Shown: in pieces, positions 43,902 through 53,809 of the stretch
How the letters are laid out: each line of letters opens with the position of its first letter
Position numbering within the stretch: position 1 is the stretch's first letter
NCBI RefSeq assembly: GCF_019263745.1
Contig: NZ_CP077107.1
Location: 806,001-870,000, forward strand
DNA: 64,000 nucleotides
Reading direction: 5' to 3'
Origin: Methanospirillum hungatei
GTDB lineage: Archaea > Halobacteriota > Methanomicrobia > Methanomicrobiales > Methanospirillaceae
Translations under genes and position numbers: made by a program
The notes under the pieces: generated by a model
What the model saw: the letters and a program-made list of their open reading frames with translations, nothing else
What the model was told of the DNA's origin: nothing
The model's database searches: none

Positions 43902-44999
43902 ATGGAGGAACACACAAACATAGTTGGGATGATGTTTCGGTGTAAAGCCGATGCTGCATTATCAATTACCCATGCTGATGATGGATCGCGGAAAGTTACG
44001 GGGTATACACCAGCAGAACTGGTAGATACTGGTCTTATCACATTGCCTGATCTGATACACCCGGATGACCGGGATTATGCTCGTAGCGCAATACAGGCAG
44101 GTCTTTCTGAAAAGCGGACCTTTGTCGTGCATACACGGCTTCAGGTAAAAGATCGAACCAAGACAGAGGGTATCCTTATTGGTACCGGGATATTCAATGG
44201 TCCTTTGGCATTGACCGGACTTGAAGGATATATCATTAGGATACTCAGTTCGCCTCCATCAGGTCAGGAGAGCGGGCTGTTGTCACCAGAAGTGTATCTT
44301 GAGCTTCTTTCCCATACAGACGAACTGATTGCTCTGCTCAGCCCTGAAGGACATATTCTCTATGTAACACCTTCAGTCAACAGAATTATGGGGTATGATC
44401 AGGGTGCAGTAACCGGGCTACTTTTCACCCAGGTTCTGGTATCGCAAGAACAAAAGCGATTTGAGGAGTTGAAAAACCAGGTTCTTTCCGGGGGAGGCAG
44501 TAGTGAACGGTTCCTGGTATCACTACCGGATGGACAGATTCGCCCGGTATTAATAAGACTTTTTAAGCCCGGTGGCCTCAACGGATTCATTGTACGTGCT
44601 ATCCTAATCGATGAACAGGCAGAAGAAACCAGGAATAAAGAGTCCCGGTTTCATGATATCTTCTCTCGTATACCAGTCCCTGCCATCGTCACCAAATCAT
44701 CAGATTTGCAAATCGCTCATATGAACCAGGCAGCATCTACCTATGCATCTGTGCACGCTGCCGATGGATCAGCCGGGACAGATATCAGGGATACCCATCT
44801 CATCAGCCTTGACGTTATCGACCAGATCAGGGAAGGGCTTGGAATAGCAGAACAAGTAGAAGTTTCAGATTCGATATCAGGGCGGGAACCGGTCAGGGTC
44901 ATCGGACGTGAGATACAAAGTGGTGATGATAATCTCATTATCTGGACACTAATCCCTGATTATCGTGAGCGTGTGGATGTTCAGGAAAGTGAGGAATAA
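43902..44999 (+). CDS. Multi-PAS signalling protein without kinase domain
   Basis: 365 residues with three PAS-like modules: residues 10-120 (SITHADDGSRKVTGYTPAEL, a PAS_3 fold), 125-245 (LSHTDELIALLSPEGHILYV...VNRIMGYDQGAVTG) and 250-360 (DIFSRIPVPAIVTKSSDLQI). There is no histidine phospho-acceptor, ATPase or output domain. It could bind a ligand and act on a partner kinase, as many such proteins do in Methanospirillum. Confidence 0.75.
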   Translation: MEEHTNIVGMMFRCKADAALSITHADDGSRKVTGYTPAELVDTGLITLPDLIHPDDRDYARSAIQAGLSEKRTFVVHTRLQVKDRTKTEGILIGTGIFNGPLALTGLEGYIIRILSSPPSGQESGLLSPEVYLELLSHTDELIALLSPEGHILYVTPSVNRIMGYDQGAVTGLLFTQVLVSQEQKRFEELKNQVLSGGGSSERFLVSLPDGQIRPVLIRLFKPGGLNGFIVRAILIDEQAEETRNKESRFHDIFSRIPVPAIVTKSSDLQIAHMNQAASTYASVHAADGSAGTDIRDTHLISLDVIDQIREGLGIAEQVEVSDSISGREPVRVIGREIQSGDDNLIIWTLIPDYRERVDVQESEE

Positions 45000-45040
45000 A
45001 AACCCGAACCTATATATGATTTCAGATAAACTCAAGTACC

Positions 45041-45445
45041 ATGACTGCTCTAACACCCGAGATAAAGGAAGCCATTGAAGCGATCAAGGTTTTCCCTCTG
45101 GCAACTGCATCAAAATCAGGAATCCCCAACGTAGCTCCCATGGGATCAGTCTTTTTAATTGACGATGAGACGATCTGGATCGGAGACAATTTTATGCAGA
45201 AAAGCCTGCAGAATGTCTTAGAAAATCCAAAGGCAGCAATCTATGTGTATGGTCCGGGCGCCAAGGGGTGCTACCAGATTAAAGGTGATATTACCGTAAA
45301 GACAAGTGGGGAGGAACATGCAAAGATGAAAGCAATGATCCACGAGAAAAAACCCAACCTTCCGGCTAAATCACTCCTCATCTTTAAAATCACCGATGTT
45401 TTTGAATGTATGCCAGGAGCAGATGCAGGGAAGAAACTCCTCTGA
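45041..45445 (+). CDS. Pyridoxamine 5'-phosphate oxidase-like FMN-binding protein
   Basis: 134 residues. The split-barrel flavin fold is recognisable: FPLATASKSGIPNVAPMGSV (strands 1-2), DDETIWIGDNFMQKSLQNVL, NPKAAIYVYGPGAKGCYQIK. Probably a flavin reductase or F420/FMN-dependent enzyme; substrate unknown. A TATA-like TATATATG lies about 30 bases upstream of its ATG. Often annotated as a pyridoxamine oxidase-related protein, but too short for true PdxH. Confidence 0.8.
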   Translation: MTALTPEIKEAIEAIKVFPLATASKSGIPNVAPMGSVFLIDDETIWIGDNFMQKSLQNVLENPKAAIYVYGPGAKGCYQIKGDITVKTSGEEHAKMKAMIHEKKPNLPAKSLLIFKITDVFECMPGADAGKKLL

Positions 45446-45497
45446 TTTTTTTAGATACATCTTCATGCAATAGTAAACAAAAGGGTACGTACGCGTT

Positions 45498-46235
45498 ATG
45501 CTTCATATTACAGACCTTCATGCAGAAATTGGCGGTAAGGAAATTCTGCATGGAATCACCCTTCATATAGAACCTGGTGAAACCCATGTTCTGATGGGCC
45601 CGAACGGGTCAGGAAAATCCACGCTGCTGATGTGTATCATGGGATTTGATGCATACACTATCACAAGTGGAAAAATCGAATTCAATGGGGTGGATGTGAC
45701 CCATATGCCAGTACATGAACGGGCACGACTTGGTATGGGGATCATGTTCCAGCGACCACCTTCAATTCCCGGCCTGAAACTTGGAAAGATGCTGGAGGTT
45801 ATCAGTCCTGATAAAAATCCTGAGGAAGTAGCAGCTGCAACTCAGAAGATGAACATGGAAGAGTTCACGAACAGGGATATCAACCTTGGATTTTCAGGTG
45901 GCGAGATCAAGCGGAGTGAAATTTTGCAGATGATGATACAGGATCCGCATTTTATCATGCTCGATGAACCTGAAAGCGGTGTGGATCTTGAAAATATCCA
46001 TCTGATGGGTGAATCTATTGCCCAGCTCCTCCAGAAGAATCAGCGATTCGTAAACCGGAAAAACAGCGGTCTGGTCATAACACACACCGGTTATATCCTT
46101 GATTACCTGGATGCCGACAAAGGGCATGTCATGATTAACGGTGAATTCAAGTGTCACGGAAATCCCCGTGAGATTTTAAAGTTAATCAAGGAAAAAGGGT
46201 ACAAAGAGTGCCTTCGATGTGTCAAGATTGAATAA
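45498..46235 (+). CDS. sufC: SufC-type ABC ATPase
   Basis: 245 residues. Walker A MGPNGSGKST near 34-43, Q-loop MFQRPPSIPG, signature LGFSGGEIKRSEI near 129, Walker B FIMLDEPESGVDLEN near 151 and switch His VITHTGYIL near 194. The wording (GvDLEN, SGGEkkR) is that of SufC, the ATPase of Fe-S cluster assembly, normally paired with SufB. No sufB/D gene is adjacent; the next gene is an ADP-ribosylglycohydrolase overlapping the end. It may work with a SufB encoded elsewhere. Confidence 0.82.
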   Translation: MLHITDLHAEIGGKEILHGITLHIEPGETHVLMGPNGSGKSTLLMCIMGFDAYTITSGKIEFNGVDVTHMPVHERARLGMGIMFQRPPSIPGLKLGKMLEVISPDKNPEEVAAATQKMNMEEFTNRDINLGFSGGEIKRSEILQMMIQDPHFIMLDEPESGVDLENIHLMGESIAQLLQKNQRFVNRKNSGLVITHTGYILDYLDADKGHVMINGEFKCHGNPREILKLIKEKGYKECLRCVKIE

Positions 46236-47184
46236 TCCCTTTTTTTTAAATGGCACCTGTTCGCCTGGTGCCCGGATGCTGCTCGGACTGGCGTTAGGTG
46301 ATGCATATGGTGCACCGTTTGAAAATCTCTCGTACATAAAAGCAAGTGAAAAACTCGCATCAGATGGCCTTGTATGTGGAACATACACTGATGATACCCA
46401 GCAGGCTCTTGCAGTAGCAGAACTTTTAGCATCTGGTCAATCTTGTTCTCCTGAAACAATGGCTGATTTTTTCCTTACAGCATATAAGCGGGACAAGAGA
46501 TTTGGCTATTCTGAAATGACACAAAAAATGCTTGCATCCGATAGTCCAAAGTTATTTCTTGAAAGCATATCCACCGTAGAAAAATTGAACCGAAAGACGG
46601 ACGGGGCAGCTATGCGGGCGCTCCCCATTGGATTTTTACCGGAGCGAGATGGGGTCATCTGCTGTGCAGGACTAAGTGCATCAATTACTCATGGTCATCC
46701 GGATGCAATAGCAGCAACAATTGGAATAGCCCTCATAGCTCACCATAGACTCTATCACCATACGCCATTTTCAGAGATCTGGAGTGCGGTAAGGGAGGAT
46801 ATTAGGAAAATACATCCGGATATCATCAGGTATTGCGACACGTGCGCTCTGCTCAAGTCCCCTGAACGGGAGATACTTCTTGAATCATATGCAGAGTATG
46901 GCGTACCGTATACAGAATCACGGATATTTCTCGGTTCTGTCCTTTTTCTTCTTATACAATACGGAAGTGATCCCATGAGGCTGCTCATCGAATCGATCCT
47001 GCTTGGTGGAGATACTGATACTGTTGCAGCAGTAGTACTTGGTGCAGCACTCATTACTGGAGGAGAGGGAAGTGAGATCTGGAATCTTGTTTCAGCCCTT
47101 GAAGATGGCCCATTTGGAAAAAAGTATCTGATATATATCGGAGATCAGTTATCCATGAGATATCCTGCACCTTCTGAGTTATAA
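46219..47184 (+). CDS. ADP-ribosylglycohydrolase family protein
   Basis: 321 residues from GTG 46219, overlapping sufC by 17 bases; ATG 46276 (MLLGLALGDAYG) behind GGTG is a plausible alternative. Metal-binding motifs of the DraG/ARH fold are present: LGLALGDAYGAPFE, TYTDDTQ near 54, and LGGDTDTVAAVVLGA near 254. It removes ADP-ribose from proteins or small molecules. It is convergent with the AN1 zinc-finger gene, overlapping by six bases. Confidence 0.85.
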   Translation: MSRLNNPFFLNGTCSPGARMLLGLALGDAYGAPFENLSYIKASEKLASDGLVCGTYTDDTQQALAVAELLASGQSCSPETMADFFLTAYKRDKRFGYSEMTQKMLASDSPKLFLESISTVEKLNRKTDGAAMRALPIGFLPERDGVICCAGLSASITHGHPDAIAATIGIALIAHHRLYHHTPFSEIWSAVREDIRKIHPDIIRYCDTCALLKSPEREILLESYAEYGVPYTESRIFLGSVLFLLIQYGSDPMRLLIESILLGGDTDTVAAVVLGAALITGGEGSEIWNLVSALEDGPFGKKYLIYIGDQLSMRYPAPSEL

Positions 47185-47460
47185 AATAAACGCAAATAGA
47201 AGGATCAACAGAGTGATCACAAGAACCACGCCGATGAGCACTTCTTTTTTCAGATAAACAGGAACATCTGCAGATACAGAAGCTTTTTTTGTCAGCCGAA
47301 CTTTCTTTTTCCCTGGCACCCCGGATTTTTTCCATTCTACAAGGTTTTTACAGGCATGATTAAAGGGCAGCCGGTGTTTTGGGCAGAAGACTCCGCCACA
47401 ATAATTGCAAGTAAAGGCTGCAGCTCCGGATATCTCCTTACCGCATATTTCACAGTTCAT
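47179..47460 (-). CDS. AN1-type zinc finger membrane protein
   Basis: 93 residues. An AN1 zinc finger at 1-40: CEICGKEISGAAAFTCNYCG, then FCPKHRLPFNHAC, with Cys/His ligands in the usual order. A basic linker and one C-terminal membrane helix (VLIGVVLVITLLILLFAFIL) follow, so the finger faces the cytoplasm in a tail-anchored layout. The start overlaps the stop of the DUF1848 gene (ATGA). AN1-TM proteins recur in Methanomicrobiales; function unknown. Confidence 0.8.
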   Translation of the reverse strand: MNCEICGKEISGAAAFTCNYCGGVFCPKHRLPFNHACKNLVEWKKSGVPGKKKVRLTKKASVSADVPVYLKKEVLIGVVLVITLLILLFAFIL

Positions 47461-48470
47461 ATAAAAAACCTGAGATCACTATTCATTCTTACGGTATTTC
47501 CACATTTTTCTCCGGTTATCGTATCATTCCATGGCTGAGCTGTATGTTTCAATGCATTCATCTTCGCTTTTTCATGACGTGTTGCATAACAATAGACACA
47601 TCCATGCAAACAGGTATCGTACTGTCCGATATCTTTGCTCTTGATACACCTGCAGGCAGGCCTTTGACCGGGATCTTTACCAGCCTTATCCAGATATCTG
47701 AGTAATACCTCATCATCCCTACAAATCCGACGAAGTAATACAGCATCAATGCATGAATTATGCTCAATTTCTGTTCCATATGAAGTGCCATCTGCACAAG
47801 AGGCCAGTACCAGATGCCATCTCTGGTTCAGATAGATAAGTCCCTTAATAAACTCCTCTTTCTCTTCAGATGTCGGTGTTCTGAAAAAATAATTATCTGA
47901 CTGTCGTTTTACTTTTGCATATGAAGTGTCTACAAAACTAAATACCAGTTTTTCTGTATATGGTGATATCCGGTCACCAATGTATGCAATCCGGGTTAAA
48001 AGAGTCTTCATATCCAGGGAAGGTGACAACAGAACCGGATCAAAGCGCCAGATTACCCGGTTTTTCCCCAGCCGCTGTGCAAGAGCAATAAATGTTGCAA
48101 TCCGATCATCAAGGGATGGGACTGATGGTTCGAATCCTTCGTTTTCATAATCATTTAAGGTATATTGAAAATAGTATGTCGAAACAACTGAATCAAGAGT
48201 GTCAAGATATGGGAAAAGTGGTTTCGGATTTTTACTCCAGAAAACAATGGCCCGTGTTTTTTCAAATGACACATAGTACAAAAGATTCGGGTTAAAACTG
48301 TTTACCCATCTGATATAGCCCTTGGAAAGCCGGTGAACAAACCATTCTGCATAATATGCCGGAATATCAGTTGATCTGCTTGCAGAGATGATAACCGGAC
48401 AGACTGCAGATACCTCATCCCCCTCGTCAGTTATCACGGATCCTTTTGGATCAGATCTCTCTGCAGACAT
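47457..48470 (-). CDS. DUF1848 family protein (Fe-S, radical-SAM-like)
   Basis: 337 residues. ISASRSTDIPAYYAEWFVHR and VSFEKTRAIVFWSKNPKPLF are DUF1848 hallmarks, and the C-terminal CRCIKSKDIGQYDTCLHGCV then CYAT supplies cysteines for Fe-S clusters. Proteins of the family are proposed to be radical-SAM-related, but biochemical function is unknown. Its start overlaps the GNAT stop (TAATG) and its end overlaps the AN1 start, so three genes are coupled. Confidence 0.82.
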   Translation of the reverse strand: MSAERSDPKGSVITDEGDEVSAVCPVIISASRSTDIPAYYAEWFVHRLSKGYIRWVNSFNPNLLYYVSFEKTRAIVFWSKNPKPLFPYLDTLDSVVSTYYFQYTLNDYENEGFEPSVPSLDDRIATFIALAQRLGKNRVIWRFDPVLLSPSLDMKTLLTRIAYIGDRISPYTEKLVFSFVDTSYAKVKRQSDNYFFRTPTSEEKEEFIKGLIYLNQRWHLVLASCADGTSYGTEIEHNSCIDAVLLRRICRDDEVLLRYLDKAGKDPGQRPACRCIKSKDIGQYDTCLHGCVYCYATRHEKAKMNALKHTAQPWNDTITGEKCGNTVRMNSDLRFFI

Positions 48471-48910
48471 TAAAACCGGTTTAAGGGAGAAGATCCTTCA
48501 TATCGCATCGGAGTATATCCGTTCATTTTAGCAAATCCAAACCGACGGTAAAAAAATTCAGTTTCCGGTTCGGCTATTATCCCAATCCAGCCAAGATTTG
48601 CATGCGTACAGATAAGCATGAGTTTTTTCACCAGAGCGGTGCCGATTCCTTTCCCTCGCCATTCAGGAAGCACCACGATATCCTGCAGGTAGGCATCTGA
48701 CACCCCATCTGAAATTATCCGACCCATTCCAATCCATCGGTTTTTTGAATCTGTTGCTACTACAAAAGCAAAACTTCGATGAACAATCTCACATAAAATG
48801 GAATCATCCCATGCAGGTTCCCACCAGTCACCGGACTCAAACAACGTTCTCATTTCATCCGGTTTGCACTCATTGACCACGTCAATAGAATACTCATCAG
48901 ACATAGTCAT
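48470..48910 (-). CDS. GNAT family N-acetyltransferase
   Basis: 146 residues. The acetyl-CoA motif A is VVLPEWRGKGIGTALVKKLM near 78-97 (RGxGIG), followed by the AEPETEFFYRRFGF segment. Transfers acetyl from acetyl-CoA to an amine of unknown identity. ATG 48910 overlaps the response regulator gene by 14 bases; a second ATG at 48904 is possible. Member of a coupled operon with DUF1848 and AN1 genes. Confidence 0.85.
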   Translation of the reverse strand: MTMSDEYSIDVVNECKPDEMRTLFESGDWWEPAWDDSILCEIVHRSFAFVVATDSKNRWIGMGRIISDGVSDAYLQDIVVLPEWRGKGIGTALVKKLMLICTHANLGWIGIIAEPETEFFYRRFGFAKMNGYTPMRYEGSSPLNRF

Positions 48911-49619
48911 CCCTCTGGGTTAATACAACCAGGCATCCGGATAATGAGCCATCCGTATTCGTGATATAACCAAGGCTCATTGTAATCGGAATCACAGTTC
49001 CGTCTTCTCGTTTCATCTTAACAGCCTCAGGCATGACAACTGGTTCAAATACAGGGGGTGTTGCAAACAAAGAATCAAACCTTGTTTGAATGAGTGAACC
49101 CGTCGTTGTACCCAGTAATGTAGCGGCTGCGTCGGTTGCCCCGGATATCATACCATCTGATGAAATTATGAGGCATGGGAGAGAATCAGGCAAACTTGAA
49201 ATTCTATCAAGAATGAAGAAATGAGGCAGAATTTTCTTTCTGAGTGCATGTTTGTGAAGCGAAAGTTCTATCGTTGAATAAAGTTCACGGTCACGGAATG
49301 GTTTCATGAGGTATCCGGAGGGCTGGGCTGCTATCGCTCGCTGAAGAGTGTTTTCATCAGAATGTGCCGTAAGAAACACAACCGGAATGTCATACAGATT
49401 GCGGATTGTGTCAGCAGCTTCAATTCCGTCAATCTCGCCCTGAAGCCTGATATCCATGAGAATAAGGGAAGGTTTTTGTAATCCAGCCTGCTCAATGGCA
49501 TCTTCACCTCTGGTAACCTGCCCGGCGATATCATATCCAAGTCGCCGCAATGTTCCTGCAAGCTCCATGGAGATAACCATCTCGTCTTCTACAATGAGTA
49601 TCCGATGTGTGTGTTCCAT
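48897..49619 (-). CDS. Response regulator with PAS output domain
   Basis: 240 residues. The receiver domain (8-125) has the acidic pair in VEDEM, phospho-acceptor Asp in LILMDIRLQGE near 56, Thr in VFLTAHS near 84 and Lys in GYLMKPF near 106. A PAS-like module follows (HFFILDRISSLPDSLPCLII...). No DNA-binding domain. It lies directly downstream of the large hybrid kinase on the same strand, its probable phosphodonor. Confidence 0.85.
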   Translation of the reverse strand: MEHTHRILIVEDEMVISMELAGTLRRLGYDIAGQVTRGEDAIEQAGLQKPSLILMDIRLQGEIDGIEAADTIRNLYDIPVVFLTAHSDENTLQRAIAAQPSGYLMKPFRDRELYSTIELSLHKHALRKKILPHFFILDRISSLPDSLPCLIISSDGMISGATDAAATLLGTTTGSLIQTRFDSLFATPPVFEPVVMPEAVKMKREDGTVIPITMSLGYITNTDGSLSGCLVVLTQRDDYV

Positions 49620-49637
49620 GATCTAATTCCCACAATT

Positions 49638-51641
49638 CTAATTGAATGAGGTAACCCGGTGCTGTACGGGAAATGAAAGCACACAGGTCATTCCTGACCC
49701 TGAAGTGAATGATACCGTTCCCATTATCTGGTGAGTGAGATTATGAATTAATTCAATTCCCAGGGATGTATGCTTCTTTGAGTGAAAATCTATGGGAAGG
49801 CCAACCCCGGTATCATGGTATCTGATCCTTTTACATCCGTTATCCGATGAAAGAGATACCTCGATGCTTCCCTTTCCATCTACAGGAAATGCATGTTTGA
49901 TACTGTTTGTTATCAGTTCATTCATGATAAGACCGATGGGTATTCCGGTATTAATATCAACAAGAACAGGTTCGTCTTCCTGAACTACATATGAAATGCG
50001 TCCCTCTTCCATTTCAAACTCAAGTATTATGCGGTTTCCGATGTCACGGATATAACTTCCAAGAGGAACCCTGACCAGGTCATCAGTTTCATATAATTTT
50101 TCATGGATAGAAGTCATTGAAAAGATACGGTTTCTGCAGTCACGAATAATGTCATGCACTTCAGGATTCCCACTTTTAAATCCGGAAAGCCGAAGCAGAC
50201 TTGCGATTATCTGCATATTATTCTTGACCCGGTGATGGATCTCCCGAAGGAGTGTCTCCTTCTCATGAAGTGAAGTAAGCATATTTTGCTTTAAGAGTTC
50301 CTCACTTGCCCGTGCTTTTTCTTCTGCTTCCTTCCTGGCGGTGATATCGAGGCAATTCCCTATAAGACAGGGGGAATCATTGCACCTGAACATGGTCACA
50401 TAGAGTTCAAGATATATGAGAGAGCCATCCCGGTGCCTTGCTTTTACTTCCAGATGCCCGTTTTCTCTCCAGCCGGACTGAATGTCTGAAAGGGTTGTCA
50501 TGACCAGTTCTACATCCTCCTCTTCAAAGAGTCCGGGAAGAGATTTTGACCTGATAATATCCGTTCTGGAATACCCGAATATTGTTGAGAACCGGGGATT
50601 AATATAAATAAACCGGTTATTCTTTATGAGAAATACTCCGACAAGGGATTTTTCAACAGGATTTTTAAAATACTCTTCCATGTATGCCCGGTATCGGGCT
50701 GCACCGGCAAGTTTGGTAAGCATGGAAAATGCGTAGAGTTCTGGATCGGAGAGATGGATTTTTGATTCTTTATAAAACAGAGATAAAAATCCCCATCGTT
50801 CATTTCCTGATGAAACCGGGAGAAACACCACAGAGGTAATGTTTAATGTATCAAGTACCTGTTGCTCTGATGGTGATGTTTCAGTTCCGGATGTCAGAAT
50901 AAAATGTTCATCCTTATCCCAATGTTTACTCGTCGCAATGGCAAGATCAGAAAAGAGATTGCGAATATCCTTGGGATATGTTCCATTATGCATACCTTCT
51001 CCGGTCCACCAGGTAACAACATTCGGCACATCACCAGGCAATTCCTCACCATGCTGTATGGGATTACCAATAAATGCTCCGACTGCACTGGTAACCTGGC
51101 AGATATCTCGAAGAGTTACCATCATCTCTGCATAGAAGTTCTCACCTTTCAGAAGTCTTCCTGCCGTGTGACCGATGACTTCAAGAATCCGATCTTTTCT
51201 CTGGATAGCAGCTTCAGCACGGGCTTTCTCGACAAGGATAGTAATTTTATGTGACAGGTCAAGTACCTGGATTTCCAAATCCTCGCCCTTGTTCTGGTAA
51301 AAATCCGCCCCTGCGTTTAATGCTTCAATGGCAATCTCCTTGCTGTCATTACCGGTCAGCATAATGAACGGAAGCTGAGGATGTAAATTCCTGACCTGTC
51401 GAAGAAGGGTGATCCCATCCATTTCAGGCATATCATAGTCTGATACAATTGCCTGTACTTCATTACCATTTAAAAATTCGAGGGCATCATCCCCGTCCAG
51501 ACATACATGGACCGTAAAAAGACCGGTCTTCTCCAGATAAAACTGGAATATGTTTGCTAATTCACGGTTGTCATCGACAAAAAGTATTGGGATGATTGTG
51601 ACCACCTGCGACTGAATTATACCGGTACTCCCCGAGTCCAT
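49638..51641 (-). CDS. Hybrid sensor histidine kinase (REC-GAF-PAS-HisKA_2)
   Basis: About 667 residues from ATG 51641; GTG 51605 (VVTIIPILFVDDN) is also possible because a TATA box covers the ATG. The open frame reaches 51836 but would enter porB. Order: receiver (ILFVDDN ... VSDYDMPEMDG phospho-Asp ... MLTGND), GAF-like (about 155-310), PAS (NRFIYINPRFSTIFGYSRTD), HisKA_2 box EIHHRVKNNMQIIASLLRLS, HATPase (GIPIGLIMNELITNSIKHAF; HDTGVGLP). HisKA_2/HWE kinases lack the classic dimer helix. Likely phosphorylates the adjacent regulator. Confidence 0.85.
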   Translation of the reverse strand: MDSGSTGIIQSQVVTIIPILFVDDNRELANIFQFYLEKTGLFTVHVCLDGDDALEFLNGNEVQAIVSDYDMPEMDGITLLRQVRNLHPQLPFIMLTGNDSKEIAIEALNAGADFYQNKGEDLEIQVLDLSHKITILVEKARAEAAIQRKDRILEVIGHTAGRLLKGENFYAEMMVTLRDICQVTSAVGAFIGNPIQHGEELPGDVPNVVTWWTGEGMHNGTYPKDIRNLFSDLAIATSKHWDKDEHFILTSGTETSPSEQQVLDTLNITSVVFLPVSSGNERWGFLSLFYKESKIHLSDPELYAFSMLTKLAGAARYRAYMEEYFKNPVEKSLVGVFLIKNNRFIYINPRFSTIFGYSRTDIIRSKSLPGLFEEEDVELVMTTLSDIQSGWRENGHLEVKARHRDGSLIYLELYVTMFRCNDSPCLIGNCLDITARKEAEEKARASEELLKQNMLTSLHEKETLLREIHHRVKNNMQIIASLLRLSGFKSGNPEVHDIIRDCRNRIFSMTSIHEKLYETDDLVRVPLGSYIRDIGNRIILEFEMEEGRISYVVQEDEPVLVDINTGIPIGLIMNELITNSIKHAFPVDGKGSIEVSLSSDNGCKRIRYHDTGVGLPIDFHSKKHTSLGIELIHNLTHQIMGTVSFTSGSGMTCVLSFPVQHRVTSFN

Positions 51642-51759
51642 ATAAGGGTACGTGTGAAGAAAGCCATACGAGAAAAAGCAAGAGAAAATAATTTTACAAT
51701 GAGAGGGTATGGTGCCAGCAGGCCCTGGCAAACACCCATTACCCAAAGGGATTGTCGAA

Positions 51760-52647
51760 TCAGATTTTAAGATCGATGCCGTATTTTTCTGCGTTTGCAT
51801 CAGCGATTGCCTGAATTTTTGCAATCTCTTCTGCATTTACTGAGGGTTTGAAGAGATGGGCAAACCGCTTCTGAACCCGTAAGTAATCCTCTACCGGTTT
51901 CCTTTTTACCTTCTTTGCCTTTTCAACTTTACCATTGACAATCTCATAGTTAACCCAGAGTCCGGTTTCAATGGCTAGTTTTCCAAGTTCAATGGTTTTA
52001 GATCCATCAAATCCCCAACCCGTGCAACAAGGGGTGTGAATCTGAATATAACATGGTCCATCGGTATTTACTGCCCGCTCAACCTTTTTGATGACATCAT
52101 TCGGGTAAGCAATAGAGCAGGTTGCAACATATGGTGCACCATGAGCCGCGAGGATTTGTGGCATATCCTTTTTGGGCCGTGTATTTCCAAAGCTCTTCTT
52201 TCCTGCCGGAGAGGTTGTTGTGCTGGCATCAAAGGGAGTGGCTCCTGAACGCTGGATACCGGTGTTCATGTATGCCTCATTGTCATAACAGATGTATGTG
52301 ATGTTATGACCACGTTCAAATGCTCCACTGATACAGAGCACCCCAATGTCAAAGGTAGCCCCGTCACCACAGATACACAGGACATGTTCATCCCGGCCCT
52401 GTCTCTTGAGTGCAGCTTCAACACCAGATGCTACTGCTGCTGTGTTCTGGAATAAGGAATGGACCCAGGGAACCTTCCAGGCAGTCTGCGGATATGGAGT
52501 TGAAAATACTTCCATACACCCGGTTGATGCACAGACAATGGATCGTTCACCGGCTCCCTTTAATATTAGCCGTGCTGCAAACGCCGGACCACACCCACCA
52601 CAGGCACGGTGGCCACAGTCAACCAGTTCAAGGGTTCTGTCAGCCAT
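51760..52647 (-). CDS. porB: Pyruvate:ferredoxin oxidoreductase beta subunit
   Basis: 295 residues. [16 protein letters not shown] holds Fe-S cysteines near the N-terminus; [11 protein letters not shown] near 92-102 is the thiamine-diphosphate/Mg motif; [20 protein letters not shown]-type wording (residues 51-71) is characteristic of PorB. A conserved Cys pair lies in [10 protein letters not shown]. Catalyses, with A, C and D, reversible pyruvate + CoA to acetyl-CoA + CO2 with ferredoxin; in methanogens mostly pyruvate synthesis. Last gene of porCDAB, one base after porA. Confidence 0.93.
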   Translation of the reverse strand: MADRTLELVDCGHRACGGCGPAFAARLILKGAGERSIVCASTGCMEVFSTPYPQTAWKVPWVHSLFQNTAAVASGVEAALKRQGRDEHVLCICGDGATFDIGVLCISGAFERGHNITYICYDNEAYMNTGIQRSGATPFDASTTTSPAGKKSFGNTRPKKDMPQILAAHGAPYVATCSIAYPNDVIKKVERAVNTDGPCYIQIHTPCCTGWGFDGSKTIELGKLAIETGLWVNYEIVNGKVEKAKKVKRKPVEDYLRVQKRFAHLFKPSVNAEEIAKIQAIADANAEKYGIDLKI

Positions 52648-52648
52648 G

Positions 52649-53809
52649 TTAGATCAGCTCCTCGCGAAGACCGAAGAAACAATCTCCATTTCCGGCCTCA
52701 ATAGCGTCAGTCATCTTTTTAATATCAAGAATGCGGATATCCCGGCCACCAAGTCCTGCAACATAGCTGAGTACCTGGACAGAAGAGTCACCGATTGCAT
52801 CCTTTACCTCATACCCGACTGCTCCCTTCATCCGGGAACCAATCGAGATATTCTTTTCAAACACCCCGATCTTTTTAATTCCTTTCAGGGCATTTTTTAC
52901 GTCTTCAGCAGGGAACGGACGAAAAGCTCTGATCTTAAGCAATCCAACCTTTTTCCCTTCGGAACGCATCTCATCCACAGCATCCTTGATAGTACCACAG
53001 ATAGATCCCATTGCAACGATGGCAACTTCTGCATCTTCAAGTTTGTATGATTCGACAAGTTCGCTATAATCGCGTCCGAACTGTTCCTTGAACTCTTTTC
53101 CGGCTTGTTTTAATACTGAGAGAGCACGGACCATGGCCTGATCCATCTCATACCTGAATTCCATGTAGTATTCAGGAGTTGCATACATTCCCATGCTGAG
53201 TGGCTCATCTGCATCCAGTTTGTTTACCGGATCATAGGGCGGAAGGTATGCCTGGACTTCCTTTTCGTCAGGAATATCAACTGGTTCATAGGTGTGTGAG
53301 ATAATAAATCCGTCAAAACATACAAAGACCGGCAGGAGTACCCGGTGATCCTCTGCAACTTTATATGCAAGGATATGGAGATCAAAACTCTCCTGCACAT
53401 CTTCTGCATACAGCTGGATCCATCCGGAATCGCGAAGACACAATGAATCCTGTTGATCATTCCAGATAGAGAGCGGGGCACTGACCGCACGGTTCGCAAT
53501 TGACATTACAATTGGCTGACGCATACCTGCTGCATTGAAACATACCTCGGCCATAAACAAAAGACCCTGTGAGGATGTTGCAGAGTATACCCGTGATCCT
53601 GCTGCAGAGGCTCCAACACATGCTGAAAGAGCAGAGAACTCACTTTCAACACAGATATATTCACTTTCAAGTTCTCCCTCTGCCACCATTTCTGCAAGTC
53701 GCTCAACGATGTGTGTCTGAGGAGTGATTGGATACGCAGAGATGACATCAGGTTTTACCAGCCGTACTGCCTCTGCTATTGCATGAGAGCCTTCAAGGAT
53801 AGCTTTCAT
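52649..53809 (-). CDS. porA: Pyruvate:ferredoxin oxidoreductase alpha subunit
   Basis: 386 residues. [20 protein letters not shown] near 23 (the YPITPqT signature), [20 protein letters not shown]-like region near 54, [11 protein letters not shown] near 79 and a C-terminal transketolase-like domain ([20 protein letters not shown]). It binds the substrate end of the thiamine cofactor. Directly follows porD in the same operon. Confidence 0.93.
   Translation of the reverse strand: MKAILEGSHAIAEAVRLVKPDVISAYPITPQTHIVERLAEMVAEGELESEYICVESEFSALSACVGASAAGSRVYSATSSQGLLFMAEVCFNAAGMRQPIVMSIANRAVSAPLSIWNDQQDSLCLRDSGWIQLYAEDVQESFDLHILAYKVAEDHRVLLPVFVCFDGFIISHTYEPVDIPDEKEVQAYLPPYDPVNKLDADEPLSMGMYATPEYYMEFRYEMDQAMVRALSVLKQAGKEFKEQFGRDYSELVESYKLEDAEVAIVAMGSICGTIKDAVDEMRSEGKKVGLLKIRAFRPFPAEDVKNALKGIKKIGVFEKNISIGSRMKGAVGYEVKDAIGDSSVQVLSYVAGLGGRDIRILDIKKMTDAIEAGNGDCFFGLREELI

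Noticed and set aside
51642-51836. N-terminal extension of the hybrid kinase
   Set aside because: It would overlap the porB coding end on the same strand and precedes a clear TATA box; residues are not receiver-like.
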